Notes under the pieces: generated by a model
What the model was told of the DNA's origin: nothing
Databases searched by the model: none
Seen by the model: only the letters and a program-made list of their open reading frames with translations
From: UBA1723 sp018066165
GTDB lineage: Bacteria; Bacteroidota; Bacteroidia; Bacteroidales; Paludibacteraceae
Reading direction: 5' to 3'
Assembly (NCBI GenBank): GCA_018066165.1
Contig: JAGHRX010000159.1
Coordinates: 1 to 9,638 of the forward strand
Length of the DNA: 9,638 nt
Program-made: the position numbers and the translations under genes
Shown: positions 1 to 6,545 of the stretch, in pieces
How the letters are laid out: every line of letters begins with the position of its first letter
Numbering within the stretch: the first letter of the stretch is position 1

Positions 1-717
1 GGCTACCGTATGTCCATAGACAATCGGCAATGTATGGCACTCCATCTCTCGCTCCCCCTTCTCCTCAATCATGGCTCTGATAATGTCGACGATAATGGCA
101 CACATCGCAAGCAACAATCCAAACATACCTGCTTTAGCAAGCACCTCTTTCAAGAATGCTGACAATGCCGCCATCTGCTCTTCGCTGATTTGCATCGCAA
201 CCTCATTCATGAGCATAAACCAGTTGTCGTACATGCAGACAATCACAGGAATCATGGCCACTGAAATCGCCAGCAACAGGCTTCCCCACGTCGTGCGCTT
301 GTAGCTCGATGAATAAAACCACAACACTCCGATCACTGCGACAAACACAAAGAAATAGTCTAATGCCGACGCGATGTAGCTCAAAATACCTGCAAAAAGA
401 ATAGCAAGGGCAGTGACTCCTACATATAGATTAAAGATGGTGTCGCGAGAGACAAACAAATCGACTGTACGTGTGATAGGTCGGTTGATTCGGTCAATCT
501 TGACATCAAAATAATCGTTAACAAAGAATCCACCCAACGTGATGAACACAGTTGCCAAGACGCAAAGTGTCAACGGCAGTGCCCCCATCTGCACCTCACC
601 GTCGGCGTGCTGGATCATAGGCTCCACAATACTGAAGTGAGTAACAAGCTGTATTGCCACAACAAGAAACAACAGTGGCAGGCGAGTAAATCTAATTATA
701 TTAGTCAATGTCTTCAT
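1..717 (-). CDS. UbiA-family prenyltransferase, partial (C-terminus outside window)
   Basis: An integral-membrane prenyltransferase that would move a polyprenyl chain onto an acceptor. Bacteroidales relatives are usually labelled geranylgeranylglycerol-phosphate geranylgeranyltransferase, a substrate I cannot confirm. The 239 visible residues start at an ATG six bases after the exchanger stop codon. Hydrophobic segments lie near residues 13-31, 47-66, 97-116, 120-138, 148-165 and 195-213. The first Asp-rich motif is intact: NDYFDVKID, residues 67-75, followed by RINRP. The second motif, around 210-226, is unusual. Where relatives read roughly KDxEDxxGD, this protein reads RAMIEEKGE (214-222), then REMEC and TLPIVYG, so the usual Asp positions hold Ala215, Glu218 and Glu222. 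The family is usually about 290-310 residues, so some 50-70 are missing beyond base 1. It is the last visible gene of the run that starts at 4067. Family call is firm; substrate and activity are uncertain. Confidence 0.88.
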   Translation of the reverse strand, partial: MKTLTNIIRFTRLPLLFLVVAIQLVTHFSIVEPMIQHADGEVQMGALPLTLCVLATVFITLGGFFVNDYFDVKIDRINRPITRTVDLFVSRDTIFNLYVGVTALAILFAGILSYIASALDYFFVFVAVIGVLWFYSSSYKRTTWGSLLLAISVAMIPVIVCMYDNWFMLMNEVAMQISEEQMAALSAFLKEVLAKAGMFGLLLAMCAIIVDIIRAMIEEKGEREMECHTLPIVYGHTVA

Positions 718-723
718 ATCTGC

Positions 724-1677
724 TTAAAACAAATCTTTCACGATATTGTAAACCATATATGCAAGGTAGATGCTGACAAGCACGCCTCCTTCCCATCGCT
801 CCACCTTCTTGTCTGTGATACAGAAGATGTAAGCAAGGATACAGACTCCCATATTGATTCCGCAATCAATCAAAGTGGCATTAAGATTCGCGTCGCCAAT
901 AGCTATTGGAGTGATCATTCCTGAAATACCCAAGATACATAGGATATTGAAAATGTTAGATCCAATCACATTACCCATCGCCATATCATTCTGTCCCTTC
1001 TTTGAAGCCGTGTATGAAGTGACAAGTTCAGGCAATGATGTTCCGATCGCACAGATTGTGAATCCGATTAACTTCTCACTCATACCAATTGAGTTTCCAA
1101 GATACTTTGCAGACTCTACAACCAAGTCTCCACCAAGCACAATGGCAATTGCTCCACCGATAATCCAAAGTGCACATTTCCACGCCACAAATGCGTCCTC
1201 TTCTTCCTCTTCTACTCCAGCCTCCTCAGGATGCTTCTTAGTGTCGATGATCGTCCATACAATATAGCCAATCAAACAAGAGAACAAGATGCCCGCTTCA
1301 ACTCGGCTGACATCAGCATCCGACATCAAAAATACTGACAGCAATGTCATTGCCGCAATCGACACGGGATAATCGCGTCGCAACAAAGTCTTTGTCACTG
1401 GAATCGGATTGATCATGGCACACACACCAAGCACAACCATAAGGTTGAAGAAGTTGGACCCTAACACATTTCCAATAGCCAATGAGTTTGATCCAGATGT
1501 GGCAGCAGTGATACTCACCGCCAACTCCGGAGCGCTTGTGCCTAACGCACATATTGTCAAACCTACAATGAACGCAGGAATATTGAAGCGTTTAGCCAAA
1601 CTTGACGCACCGTCAACAAAGAAATCAGCTCCTTTAATAAGGATAAAGAACCCTACCAACAGTAGAGCTATTTTCAT
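724..1677 (-). CDS. CaCA-family calcium/sodium antiporter (YrbG-like)
   Basis: An inner-membrane cation exchanger of the CaCA superfamily, expected to exchange Ca2+ for Na+ (or K+/H+). The 317 residues hold the two inverted alpha repeats that define the family. Alpha-1 is GTSAPELAVS (46-55) through GNVLGSNFFN (69-78). Alpha-2 is GTSLPELVTS (212-221) through GNVIGSNIFN (235-244). The conserved acidic residues Glu51 and Glu217 are in place. A cytosolic loop between the halves carries an acidic run (EEEEED, about 156-161), common in bacterial members. Length matches the usual 310-330. I chose the ATG at 1677 because it opens directly on the first membrane helix (MKIALLLVG). In-frame starts at 1692 (ATG) and 1704 (TTG) add a polar, unconserved stretch, and the latter overlaps the upstream gene. 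The gene lies 16 bases after the HAD phosphatase and 6 before the prenyltransferase, so it is probably co-transcribed. Transported ion is inferred from family only. Confidence 0.93.
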   Translation of the reverse strand: MKIALLLVGFFILIKGADFFVDGASSLAKRFNIPAFIVGLTICALGTSAPELAVSITAATSGSNSLAIGNVLGSNFFNLMVVLGVCAMINPIPVTKTLLRRDYPVSIAAMTLLSVFLMSDADVSRVEAGILFSCLIGYIVWTIIDTKKHPEEAGVEEEEEDAFVAWKCALWIIGGAIAIVLGGDLVVESAKYLGNSIGMSEKLIGFTICAIGTSLPELVTSYTASKKGQNDMAMGNVIGSNIFNILCILGISGMITPIAIGDANLNATLIDCGINMGVCILAYIFCITDKKVERWEGGVLVSIYLAYMVYNIVKDLF

Positions 1678-1693
1678 AATTACTATTCCCATA

Positions 1694-2215
1694 TTACCAA
1701 CCAAATGCTACTTTGTCATCCATCCATTTGCCCTGTGCCTTCATCACCTGCTCAATAACGTCACGTCCGCAACCTTCTCCAGCTTTTTTATCCGACACAT
1801 AGCAACTTATATTTTTTATCTCTGGTGCCGCATCTGCAGGACAACATGGGAAACCGCACTCCTTCATCACTTCGTAATCAGGAATGTCGTCGCCCATATA
1901 CATGACTTCAGCAGCCGACAAATTATTCTTATCAAGAAAATCGTGGAAATCTTTGATTTTCACAGCCGATGCCATATAGACGTCCTTGATGCCCAAACCT
2001 ACAAATCGTTTTCTCACAGCCTCAGTCTTTCCTCCCGTGATAATAGCAAGAGAATAACCTTTCTTCACGGCATACTGTATGGCATAACCGTCCTTGATGT
2101 TCACAACACGCATCGGCTCTCCACTCGGATGAAGAGGAACTGTGGCGGAAGATAACACTCCGTCGACATCAAAAACGAATGCTTTTATTTTATCAAGATT
2201 CTCTTTGAAATTCAT
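1694..2215 (-). CDS. KdsC-like HAD phosphatase (3-deoxy-manno-octulosonate-8-phosphate phosphatase type)
   Basis: A small capless (C0) HAD-superfamily phosphatase of the KdsC/YrbI group. Members remove phosphate from Kdo-8-phosphate in lipopolysaccharide core synthesis, or from related sugar acids. The 173 residues show motif I FDVDGVL (15-21; nucleophile Asp16, acid/base Asp18), motif II IITGG (58-62), the VKIKDF lysine region (85-90), and motif III MGDDIPDYEVM (107-117) with Mg2+-binding Asp109/Asp110. The C-terminal stretch GEGCGRD (145-151) corresponds to the Gly-rich tail of KdsC tetramers. Length fits the family (about 165-190). The ATG at 2215 is preferred because it sits just before motif I; an in-frame ATG at 2272 would overlap the upstream gene by 80 bases. 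From 2215 the overlap with the DUF2520 gene is 23 bases, which suggests translational coupling. Kdo-8-P is the likeliest substrate, but KDN-9-P or other ulosonate phosphates are possible in Bacteroidales. Confidence 0.85.
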   Translation of the reverse strand: MNFKENLDKIKAFVFDVDGVLSSATVPLHPSGEPMRVVNIKDGYAIQYAVKKGYSLAIITGGKTEAVRKRFVGLGIKDVYMASAVKIKDFHDFLDKNNLSAAEVMYMGDDIPDYEVMKECGFPCCPADAAPEIKNISCYVSDKKAGEGCGRDVIEQVMKAQGKWMDDKVAFGW

Positions 2216-3020
2216 CTCTATAAGCTTGTATGTTTTGGCTGACAAGACGGTAGATCTCCAATTCAATATCATTTCCGTCAGCCATTAGTCCATTTTTTTG
2301 TTTTCGCATAACCACCTCGTCTCCTCTCACCGCAGGGCCTGTCTGAGCTGCGACAGGAGTGACTTCCATAACCTTCTGCGCTGTCTCCTGGATAAGTGGA
2401 ATCAAGATTTCGAATGGCAATCCGTTCTTCTCCATCAGACGGTTGGCAATGGCATACATGTGGTTGGCAAAATTGCTGGCAAACACAGCCGCCGGATGCA
2501 ATGCGTTGCGCTGCTTAGTTGTGGCATCATAACATCTGTCGGAGACTGTTGCCACAAGTTCTCTCAATTTTTCCAATGTTGACGGGATTGTAGCCTCTAT
2601 CAAAAATGGTGTGTGCGACAAATCCACAGCTCTCTGTTTAGAGAAACTCTGTACTGGATAAACCACTCCACAATTAGAGAAAACGGATGAAAGCCCATCC
2701 TCACCATCCATCGCCAACGCTCCAGCAGTATGCACCACTATCCTATCTGCGACGTCGATGCCAGAATCTACGAACCGACGCTTCAATTCCATCCAAACCT
2801 GCTGTTGGACCGAATCTTTCACGCTGCAAACGTAGATTTCTGCATTCACGTCGACATCATTAATATCCGTGCAATAACCACACGACAATTTCCCAGCAAG
2901 CGATCTTGCATTTTCGGCAGTCGGACTATACACCTGCACCACCTCATTCAACGTTGATCTATTCAACGCCTGCGACAAATGCGTCGCTACATTTCCGCTT
3001 CCAAGAAAAACGATTTTCAT
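2193..3020 (-). CDS. DUF2520 / Rossmann-fold oxidoreductase-like protein
   Basis: A 275-residue two-domain protein of the Rossmann-like plus DUF2520 family, related to F420/NADP oxidoreductases and ketopantoate-reductase-like dehydrogenases. No reaction is firmly established for it. The N-terminus has a dinucleotide-binding motif, MKIVFLGSGNVATHL (GxGN at 7-10). Further family-like blocks are HTAGAL (97-102), YPVQSFS (121-127), HPAAVFASNFANH (175-187, start of the helical DUF2520 domain) and QTGPAVRGD (226-234). The ATG at 3020 is used; the TTG just before it would add one residue. The gene lies 22 bases after the nitroreductase and overlaps the HAD phosphatase start by 23 bases. My recollection is that DUF2520 and KdsC-like genes are commonly neighbours in Bacteroidales, which favours a shared, still undefined role. 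Family is confident; a soluble NAD(P)-dependent function is inference. Confidence 0.88.
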   Translation of the reverse strand: MKIVFLGSGNVATHLSQALNRSTLNEVVQVYSPTAENARSLAGKLSCGYCTDINDVDVNAEIYVCSVKDSVQQQVWMELKRRFVDSGIDVADRIVVHTAGALAMDGEDGLSSVFSNCGVVYPVQSFSKQRAVDLSHTPFLIEATIPSTLEKLRELVATVSDRCYDATTKQRNALHPAAVFASNFANHMYAIANRLMEKNGLPFEILIPLIQETAQKVMEVTPVAAQTGPAVRGDEVVMRKQKNGLMADGNDIELEIYRLVSQNIQAYRDEFQRES

Positions 3021-3042
3021 CAATTCTTCGTTTTCGTCTTCG

Positions 3043-3582
3043 TTAGAACTTACCCTTGTGGATACGATCCAATTTCAACTTCGACTGATCGAATGGAGCT
3101 TTCTCCTCACCCTTGTAGCCAAGAGCAATCACACACTCAGCACGCAATCCGTCAGGAATATTCAGCAACGATTTCAACACATTTTCAGTTGTCTCACCGT
3201 CGTTGTTCTTTCTGTTTCTAACCTGTACCCAACAAGAACCAAGTCCAAGACTCTCTGCCATTAGCTGGATATAAGAAGCAGCGATAGATGCATCCTCCAC
3301 CCACACGTCGCTCTTCTCCTCCTCAGCAAGCACGACGATTGCCATCTTTGCTCCTGATACGAATGCACTACCCATCTGACGTGACTCAGAGATTGCCTGA
3401 AGATCATTAGAGTCTTCCACAACAACGAAATGCCAAGGAGTACATCTTTTTGAAGACGGTGCCATAAGAGCAGCCTTCAAAATCATATCAAGTTTTTCCT
3501 GCTCAATAGGCTGGTCTGTAAACTTGCGTGTGCTTCTTCTCTCTGTTATGATATCGATTAATTCCTTCATATTTAAATTCAT
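3043..3582 (-). CDS. Nitroreductase-family FMN oxidoreductase
   Basis: A 179-residue cytoplasmic flavoprotein of the nitroreductase family, which uses FMN and NAD(P)H to reduce nitro-aromatics, quinones or other acceptors; the natural substrate is rarely known. The FMN phosphate-binding signature RRSTRKF is at 15-21. APSSKRCTPWHFVVV (41-55) is the usual conserved block after the first helices. GLGSCWVQVR (113-122) and VIALGYKGEE (151-160) match the later flavin and dimer-interface segments. Length is typical of the short, TM1586-like or SagB-free subgroup. The start ATG at 3582 shares one base with the upstream lipoprotein stop (TAATG), a sign of coupled translation; a second ATG at 3570 is possible and would still precede the FMN motif. 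A DUF2520 gene follows after 22 bases. Nothing in the context identifies the acceptor. Confidence 0.92.
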   Translation of the reverse strand: MNLNMKELIDIITERRSTRKFTDQPIEQEKLDMILKAALMAPSSKRCTPWHFVVVEDSNDLQAISESRQMGSAFVSGAKMAIVVLAEEEKSDVWVEDASIAASYIQLMAESLGLGSCWVQVRNRKNNDGETTENVLKSLLNIPDGLRAECVIALGYKGEEKAPFDQSKLKLDRIHKGKF

Positions 3583-4067
3583 TATTCTGCGACCATAGGG
3601 CCGTTCATTAATTCATATTTTACTTGAAAATCCTTATGTGCGTTCATTGCATTGATAAGGGAAGTCTGGGCATTTGTGGCAAATGTAGACTTTATCATCT
3701 CCAACTCAATCGACTGCTCCTCCGACAATGAATCAGCTGTTGCCAACTCTGCATAACGGCCGTAAGCGTTGTTCATGAAATTATCGGAATACAAATCCAC
3801 ATAATCAACCACACTGTTGATCAATGAAGAATCCTCACGGAAAGGTCCGATAGCGACCAACGTCTTCTTGACAAACTTAAAATTCTCAACCATGCTTGCC
3901 ACCCCAGTTGTATCGTTTGACTGGACCTTAGCGTCTAACTTGGTAGTCTCACGGACAACATTATTGAAGATGTCGTTCACATTTGTATAGTAGTCGGCTG
4001 GGACATCAGCACAAGATACCATTCCCAACGTCGCCGCAACAGACAATATAAAATGTTGGATTTTCAT
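3582..4067 (-). CDS. Small putative lipoprotein of unknown function
   Basis: A 161-residue protein I do not recognise with confidence. It starts with a lipoprotein-type signal: basic MK, hydrophobic IQHFILSVAATLGMV, then Cys19 (MVSC). The -3 residue is Met where Leu is usual, which Bacteroidota tolerate. The mature part begins ADVPADYY and lacks a clear acidic surface-export tag, so it may face the periplasm. The rest looks almost wholly alpha-helical and rather acidic, with no Cys, no repeats and no catalytic signature; segments 24-50, 55-75, 80-110 and 117-150 look like a helical bundle. It vaguely recalls small Bacteroidota surface lipoproteins annotated LIC11966-like, but I cannot confirm this. 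It is the first gene of the left-hand run. Its start lies 17 bases after the asnS terminator stem, and its stop overlaps the nitroreductase start (TAATG). Codon use and composition resemble its neighbours. Real gene: likely; function: unknown. Confidence 0.8.
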   Translation of the reverse strand: MKIQHFILSVAATLGMVSCADVPADYYTNVNDIFNNVVRETTKLDAKVQSNDTTGVASMVENFKFVKKTLVAIGPFREDSSLINSVVDYVDLYSDNFMNNAYGRYAELATADSLSEEQSIELEMIKSTFATNAQTSLINAMNAHKDFQVKYELMNGPMVAE

Positions 4068-4070
4068 AGG

Positions 4071-4116
4071 CTATATAATAAAAAGACCTGCAAAACAGAA
4101 ATCTGAATTGCAGGTC
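4071..4116 (-). terminator. Intrinsic terminator after asnS
   Basis: Read on the minus strand, 9 bases beyond the asnS stop codon, GACCTGCAA (4116-4108) pairs perfectly with TTGCAGGTC (4093-4085). A smaller inner CAGA/TCTG pairing lies at 4096-4105, separated by AA/AA. The stem is followed by TTTTTATTATATAG (4084-4071), the expected U-rich tail. The 9-bp stem with the T-run is a textbook rho-independent terminator. The next start codon (4067) comes only 17 bases after the stem, so the same hairpin would sit in the leader of any transcript that reads on into the lipoprotein operon. Confidence 0.88.
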
Positions 4117-4125
4117 GTACAAATT

Positions 4126-5529
4126 TTAGAATTCTGCCGAACGTGGTGTTCTTGGGAACGGAATCACGTCGCGGATATTTGTCATACCAGTCACGAATAG
4201 TAGCAAGCGCTCGAAACCAAGTCCGAATCCTGAGTGAGGACATGAACCGAATTTACGAGTGTCAAGATACCACCACATATCCTTCATAGGAATGTTTAGC
4301 TCCTGAATTCTTGTTAGCAACTTATTGTAGTCAGCCTCACGCTCAGAACCTCCGATGATCTCACCGATTGTTGGGAACAATACGTCCATAGCGCGGACTG
4401 TCTTGCCATCCTCATTCTGCTTCATGTAGAATGCCTTGATCTCCTTAGGATAGTCAGTCAAGATAACTGGATTCTTGAAGTGCTCCTCTACCAAGTAACG
4501 CTCGTGCTCAGAAGCAAGGTCGCAACCCCAATAAACAGGGAACTCAAACTTCTTACCCTTTGCTACTGCCTCCTCAAGGATCTTGATACCCTCAGTGTAA
4601 GGCAGACGAGTGAAAGGAGCCTTCAACACGCTCTGCAATCTCTCGATCAAGCCCTTGTCGATCATCTGGTTCAAGAATGCAAGATCATCCTGGCAGTTGT
4701 CAAGTGCCCACTGTACACAATACTTGATGAACTCCTCTGCAAGGTCCATATTGTCGTATAGGTCGTTGAAAGCAACCTCCGGCTCGATCATCCAGAACTC
4801 AGCCAAGTGGCGTGGAGTGTTGGAATTCTCAGCACGGAATGTAGGACCGAAAGTATAGATAGAGCCAAGAGCTGTAGCGGCAAGCTCACCCTCAAGCTGA
4901 CCAGATACTGTCAAGCTTGCCATCTTGCCGAAGAAATCATCATCGTAAATGATGCTACCGTTCTCGTCTTTCTTCAAATCGTAAAGATTCTTTGTTGTCA
5001 CCTGGAACATCTGACCAGCGCCCTCACAGTCGGAAGCTGTGATGATTGGAGTGTGGAAATAGAAGAATCCCTTATCGTGGAAGAACTTGTGGATAGCGAT
5101 CGCCATGTTGTGACGGATACGGAACACAGCTCCGAAAGTGTTTGTACGAGGACGAAGGTGAGCGATCTCACGCAAAAACTCCATCGAACAACCCTTCTTC
5201 TGCAATGGGTATTCATTAACGTCTGCCTTACCGTAGATCTCGATGCTCTTTGCTAGCACCTCTACAGTCTGACCAGCACCCTGCGACTGAACCAATGTTC
5301 CGACACAGCTGATACATGCACCTGTAGTGACATCTTTCAAGATATCTTCGCTGATTGAACCAGCGTCTACAACAAGCTGAATATTCTTGATTGTTGAACC
5401 ATCATTCAAAGCGATGAAGCTTACATTCTTATTGCCACGCTTTGTACGAACCCAACCTTTAACGTTAATCTCAGATCCGTAGTTTGTCAACCCTAAGGCG
5501 TCGACTATTTTAGTTCTCTTTATGCCCAT
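4126..5529 (-). CDS. asnS: Asparagine--tRNA ligase
   Basis: A class IIb aminoacyl-tRNA synthetase that charges tRNA-Asn with asparagine in the cytoplasm. The 467 residues match the usual bacterial length. An N-terminal OB-fold anticodon-binding domain covers about 18-102 (VKGWVRTKRGNKNVSFIALNDG). The class II catalytic core follows, with motif 1 near 158-178 (FHTPIITASDCEGAGQMF), motif 2 at 227-251 (FGPTFRAEN ... AEFWMIEPE), and motif 3 at 434-460 (GFGLGFERLLLFVTG ... DVIPFPR). The AsnRS-type GFGLGFER and TPRHLAEFWMIEPE wording separates it from AspRS. The ATG at 5529 opens directly on the OB-fold. It has a good promoter at 5554-5585, directly after rnz, giving a leader of about 20 bases, and its own terminator at 4071-4116, so it is probably monocistronic. 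The leader is too short for a T-box or peptide attenuator. Nothing is missing or truncated. Confidence 0.97.
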   Translation of the reverse strand: MGIKRTKIVDALGLTNYGSEINVKGWVRTKRGNKNVSFIALNDGSTIKNIQLVVDAGSISEDILKDVTTGACISCVGTLVQSQGAGQTVEVLAKSIEIYGKADVNEYPLQKKGCSMEFLREIAHLRPRTNTFGAVFRIRHNMAIAIHKFFHDKGFFYFHTPIITASDCEGAGQMFQVTTKNLYDLKKDENGSIIYDDDFFGKMASLTVSGQLEGELAATALGSIYTFGPTFRAENSNTPRHLAEFWMIEPEVAFNDLYDNMDLAEEFIKYCVQWALDNCQDDLAFLNQMIDKGLIERLQSVLKAPFTRLPYTEGIKILEEAVAKGKKFEFPVYWGCDLASEHERYLVEEHFKNPVILTDYPKEIKAFYMKQNEDGKTVRAMDVLFPTIGEIIGGSEREADYNKLLTRIQELNIPMKDMWWYLDTRKFGSCPHSGFGLGFERLLLFVTGMTNIRDVIPFPRTPRSAEF

Positions 5530-5544
5530 AATGTAATTGTCATT

Positions 5545-5553
5545 TAATGTCTA
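5545..5553 (+). repeat. 9-base word TAATGTCTA in the asnS leader (inverted copy)
   Basis: TAATGTCTA lies on the plus strand directly downstream of the asnS -7 box, about where transcription should start. The same word, on the opposite strand, occurs in the leaders of ompA (7814-7822) and rpsA (9622-9630). It may be coincidence in AT-rich spacers. Confidence 0.35.
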
Positions 5554-5585
5554 CAAAAGTATATGATTTTTGCGTATATGCAAAA
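5554..5585 (-). promoter_or_regulatory. Bacteroidetes-type promoter of asnS
   Basis: On the minus strand a -33 element TTTTG (5585-5581) and a -7 element TACTTTTG (5561-5554) are separated by 19 bases. Both match the Bacteroidetes primary sigma consensus (TTTG, 19-21 bases, TAnnTTTG) without mismatch. The promoter lies wholly in the rnz-asnS spacer. It predicts a start near 5550-5546 and a leader of about 20 bases with no Shine-Dalgarno sequence, as is normal in this phylum. Confidence 0.82.
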
Positions 5586-5589
5586 TATA

Positions 5590-6504
5590 TTAAAAGGTAA
5601 ATTCATTACCGTCGTTGCCTAAAAAAGTATTTTCAAAGATGGCTTTTGCCTCTTCCAAAAACATTTTGCGGTCTCTGTATCTCGCAGAAAAATGTCCGAT
5701 CACAAGTTTTTTTGCCTCCGCCAACGACGCGATCTTAGCAGCGTCGGAAGCCGTGGAATGGCAAGTCTGCTTTGCCCTGACTCTATCTTGTTCCAGAAAA
5801 GTCGACTCGTGAAAGAGCAGATCCACACCTTTGATTATATCAATAATTTTCTCGCTGTATGCAGTGTCTGAAATATATGCGAAAGATTTTTGGGGCGACA
5901 GAGGAAGTGTCAGAACACTGTTTGGCACTACTGTTCCGTCTGGAGTTATAAAATCTTCACCAGCAAGAATGAATTTGTACTGTTCAATCGGGATATTAAA
6001 GAATTTGGCTTTATCAGCTTTTAGGTGTCGACGGTGGGGCTTCTCACGGAATAGGAATCCCGACGTCGGAATTGAATGTTTAAGTGGAATTGAGACAACT
6101 TCCATCTTATCATTCTCATATATGGCATCACTTGAGAAAGGAGAGAAAGTTTCAAACACCACTTTGAAATGAAGATAATTGCAAAAGAAGTCAAGTTGCG
6201 GACGTAAAGCCTCCTCCAAACCTTTGTGAGAATGGATAGTTATATCGCTACGTCTGCCAAGAAGGTCAAGTGTAGAAATCAAACCGATCAATCCAAAACA
6301 ATGGTCGCCATGCAGATGAGAGATGAAAATATGGTTCATCCTTGAATGGTTGACGCAATAATGACGCAAAGCCTGCTGAGTATTCTCACCACAGTCGATT
6401 AGGAACGTCTTGGCATTCATATCTAGGGCGTATGCCGACTGGTTCATTTTAAGCGACGGAAGTGCAGCGCAGGAGCCTAATATTTTGAGTGAATTATCTT
6501 CCAT
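5590..6504 (-). CDS. rnz: Ribonuclease Z (tRNA 3'-endonuclease)
   Basis: A zinc-dependent metallo-beta-lactamase-fold endonuclease that removes 3' trailers from tRNA precursors. The 304 residues match the short RNase Z form. The N-terminus has the family opening LKILGSCAALPS (6-17). The metal-binding signature HLHGDH is at 63-68 (SHLHGDHCFGLIGLI). Downstream are KHSIPTSGF with His143, YISDT (the bridging Asp), FHEST, CHSTASDAA and the terminal GHFSARY block, so every expected metal ligand is visible. The ATG at 6504 is chosen because it directly precedes the conserved opening; an in-frame GTG at 6528 lies inside the ompA terminator stem and is rejected. The start is 17 bases after that stem, leaving no room for a promoter between them, so expression comes from readthrough or from a promoter upstream of the hairpin. 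The stop is 4 bases from the asnS -33 box. No terminator of its own is visible. Confidence 0.95.
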   Translation of the reverse strand: MEDNSLKILGSCAALPSLKMNQSAYALDMNAKTFLIDCGENTQQALRHYCVNHSRMNHIFISHLHGDHCFGLIGLISTLDLLGRRSDITIHSHKGLEEALRPQLDFFCNYLHFKVVFETFSPFSSDAIYENDKMEVVSIPLKHSIPTSGFLFREKPHRRHLKADKAKFFNIPIEQYKFILAGEDFITPDGTVVPNSVLTLPLSPQKSFAYISDTAYSEKIIDIIKGVDLLFHESTFLEQDRVRAKQTCHSTASDAAKIASLAEAKKLVIGHFSARYRDRKMFLEEAKAIFENTFLGNDGNEFTF

Positions 6505-6512
6505 TAGAATTG

Positions 6513-6545
6513 AAATAAAAAGAGGCACACCTTACGATGTGCCTC
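6513..6545 (-). terminator. Intrinsic terminator after ompA-family gene
   Basis: On the minus strand GAGGCACA (6545-6538) pairs perfectly with TGTGCCTC (6529-6522) around an 8-base loop (TCGTAAGG). TTTTTATTT (6521-6513) follows. This GC-rich 8-bp stem with a U-tract, 27 bases after the stop codon, is a strong rho-independent terminator for the rpsA-ompA unit. The rnz ATG lies 17 bases beyond the stem, so the hairpin would also be in the leader of any rnz transcript begun upstream. Confidence 0.92.

Noticed and set aside
71..304. Plus-strand reading frame opposite the UbiA gene
   Set aside because: The minus strand here reads through as a continuous membrane protein with UbiA motifs; the plus-strand translation has no sensible features.
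1196..1220. Purine-rich low-complexity run in the exchanger gene
   Set aside because: It encodes the acidic cytosolic loop (EEEEED) commonly found between the two halves of such exchangers, so it needs no separate explanation.
1409..2155. A 248-codon plus-strand reading frame across the exchanger/phosphatase junction
   Set aside because: It lies antisense to two genes with clear family motifs, spans their boundary, and its translation shows no recognisable domain. It is a shadow of the minus-strand coding.
5571..5582. TGCGTATATGCA near-palindrome between the asnS promoter boxes, as an operator or rnz terminator
   Set aside because: Only the outer three base pairs are free of mismatch and no T-run follows; it is the promoter spacer and too weak to call.
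5530..5589. T-box or leader-peptide control of asnS
   Set aside because: The promoter places transcription start about 20 bases before the ATG, too short for either, and T-boxes are not typical of Bacteroidota.
6505..6528. Upstream GTG start for rnz (8 extra residues)
   Set aside because: It falls inside the ompA terminator stem and U-tract, and the conserved RNase Z N-terminus begins right after the ATG at 6504.
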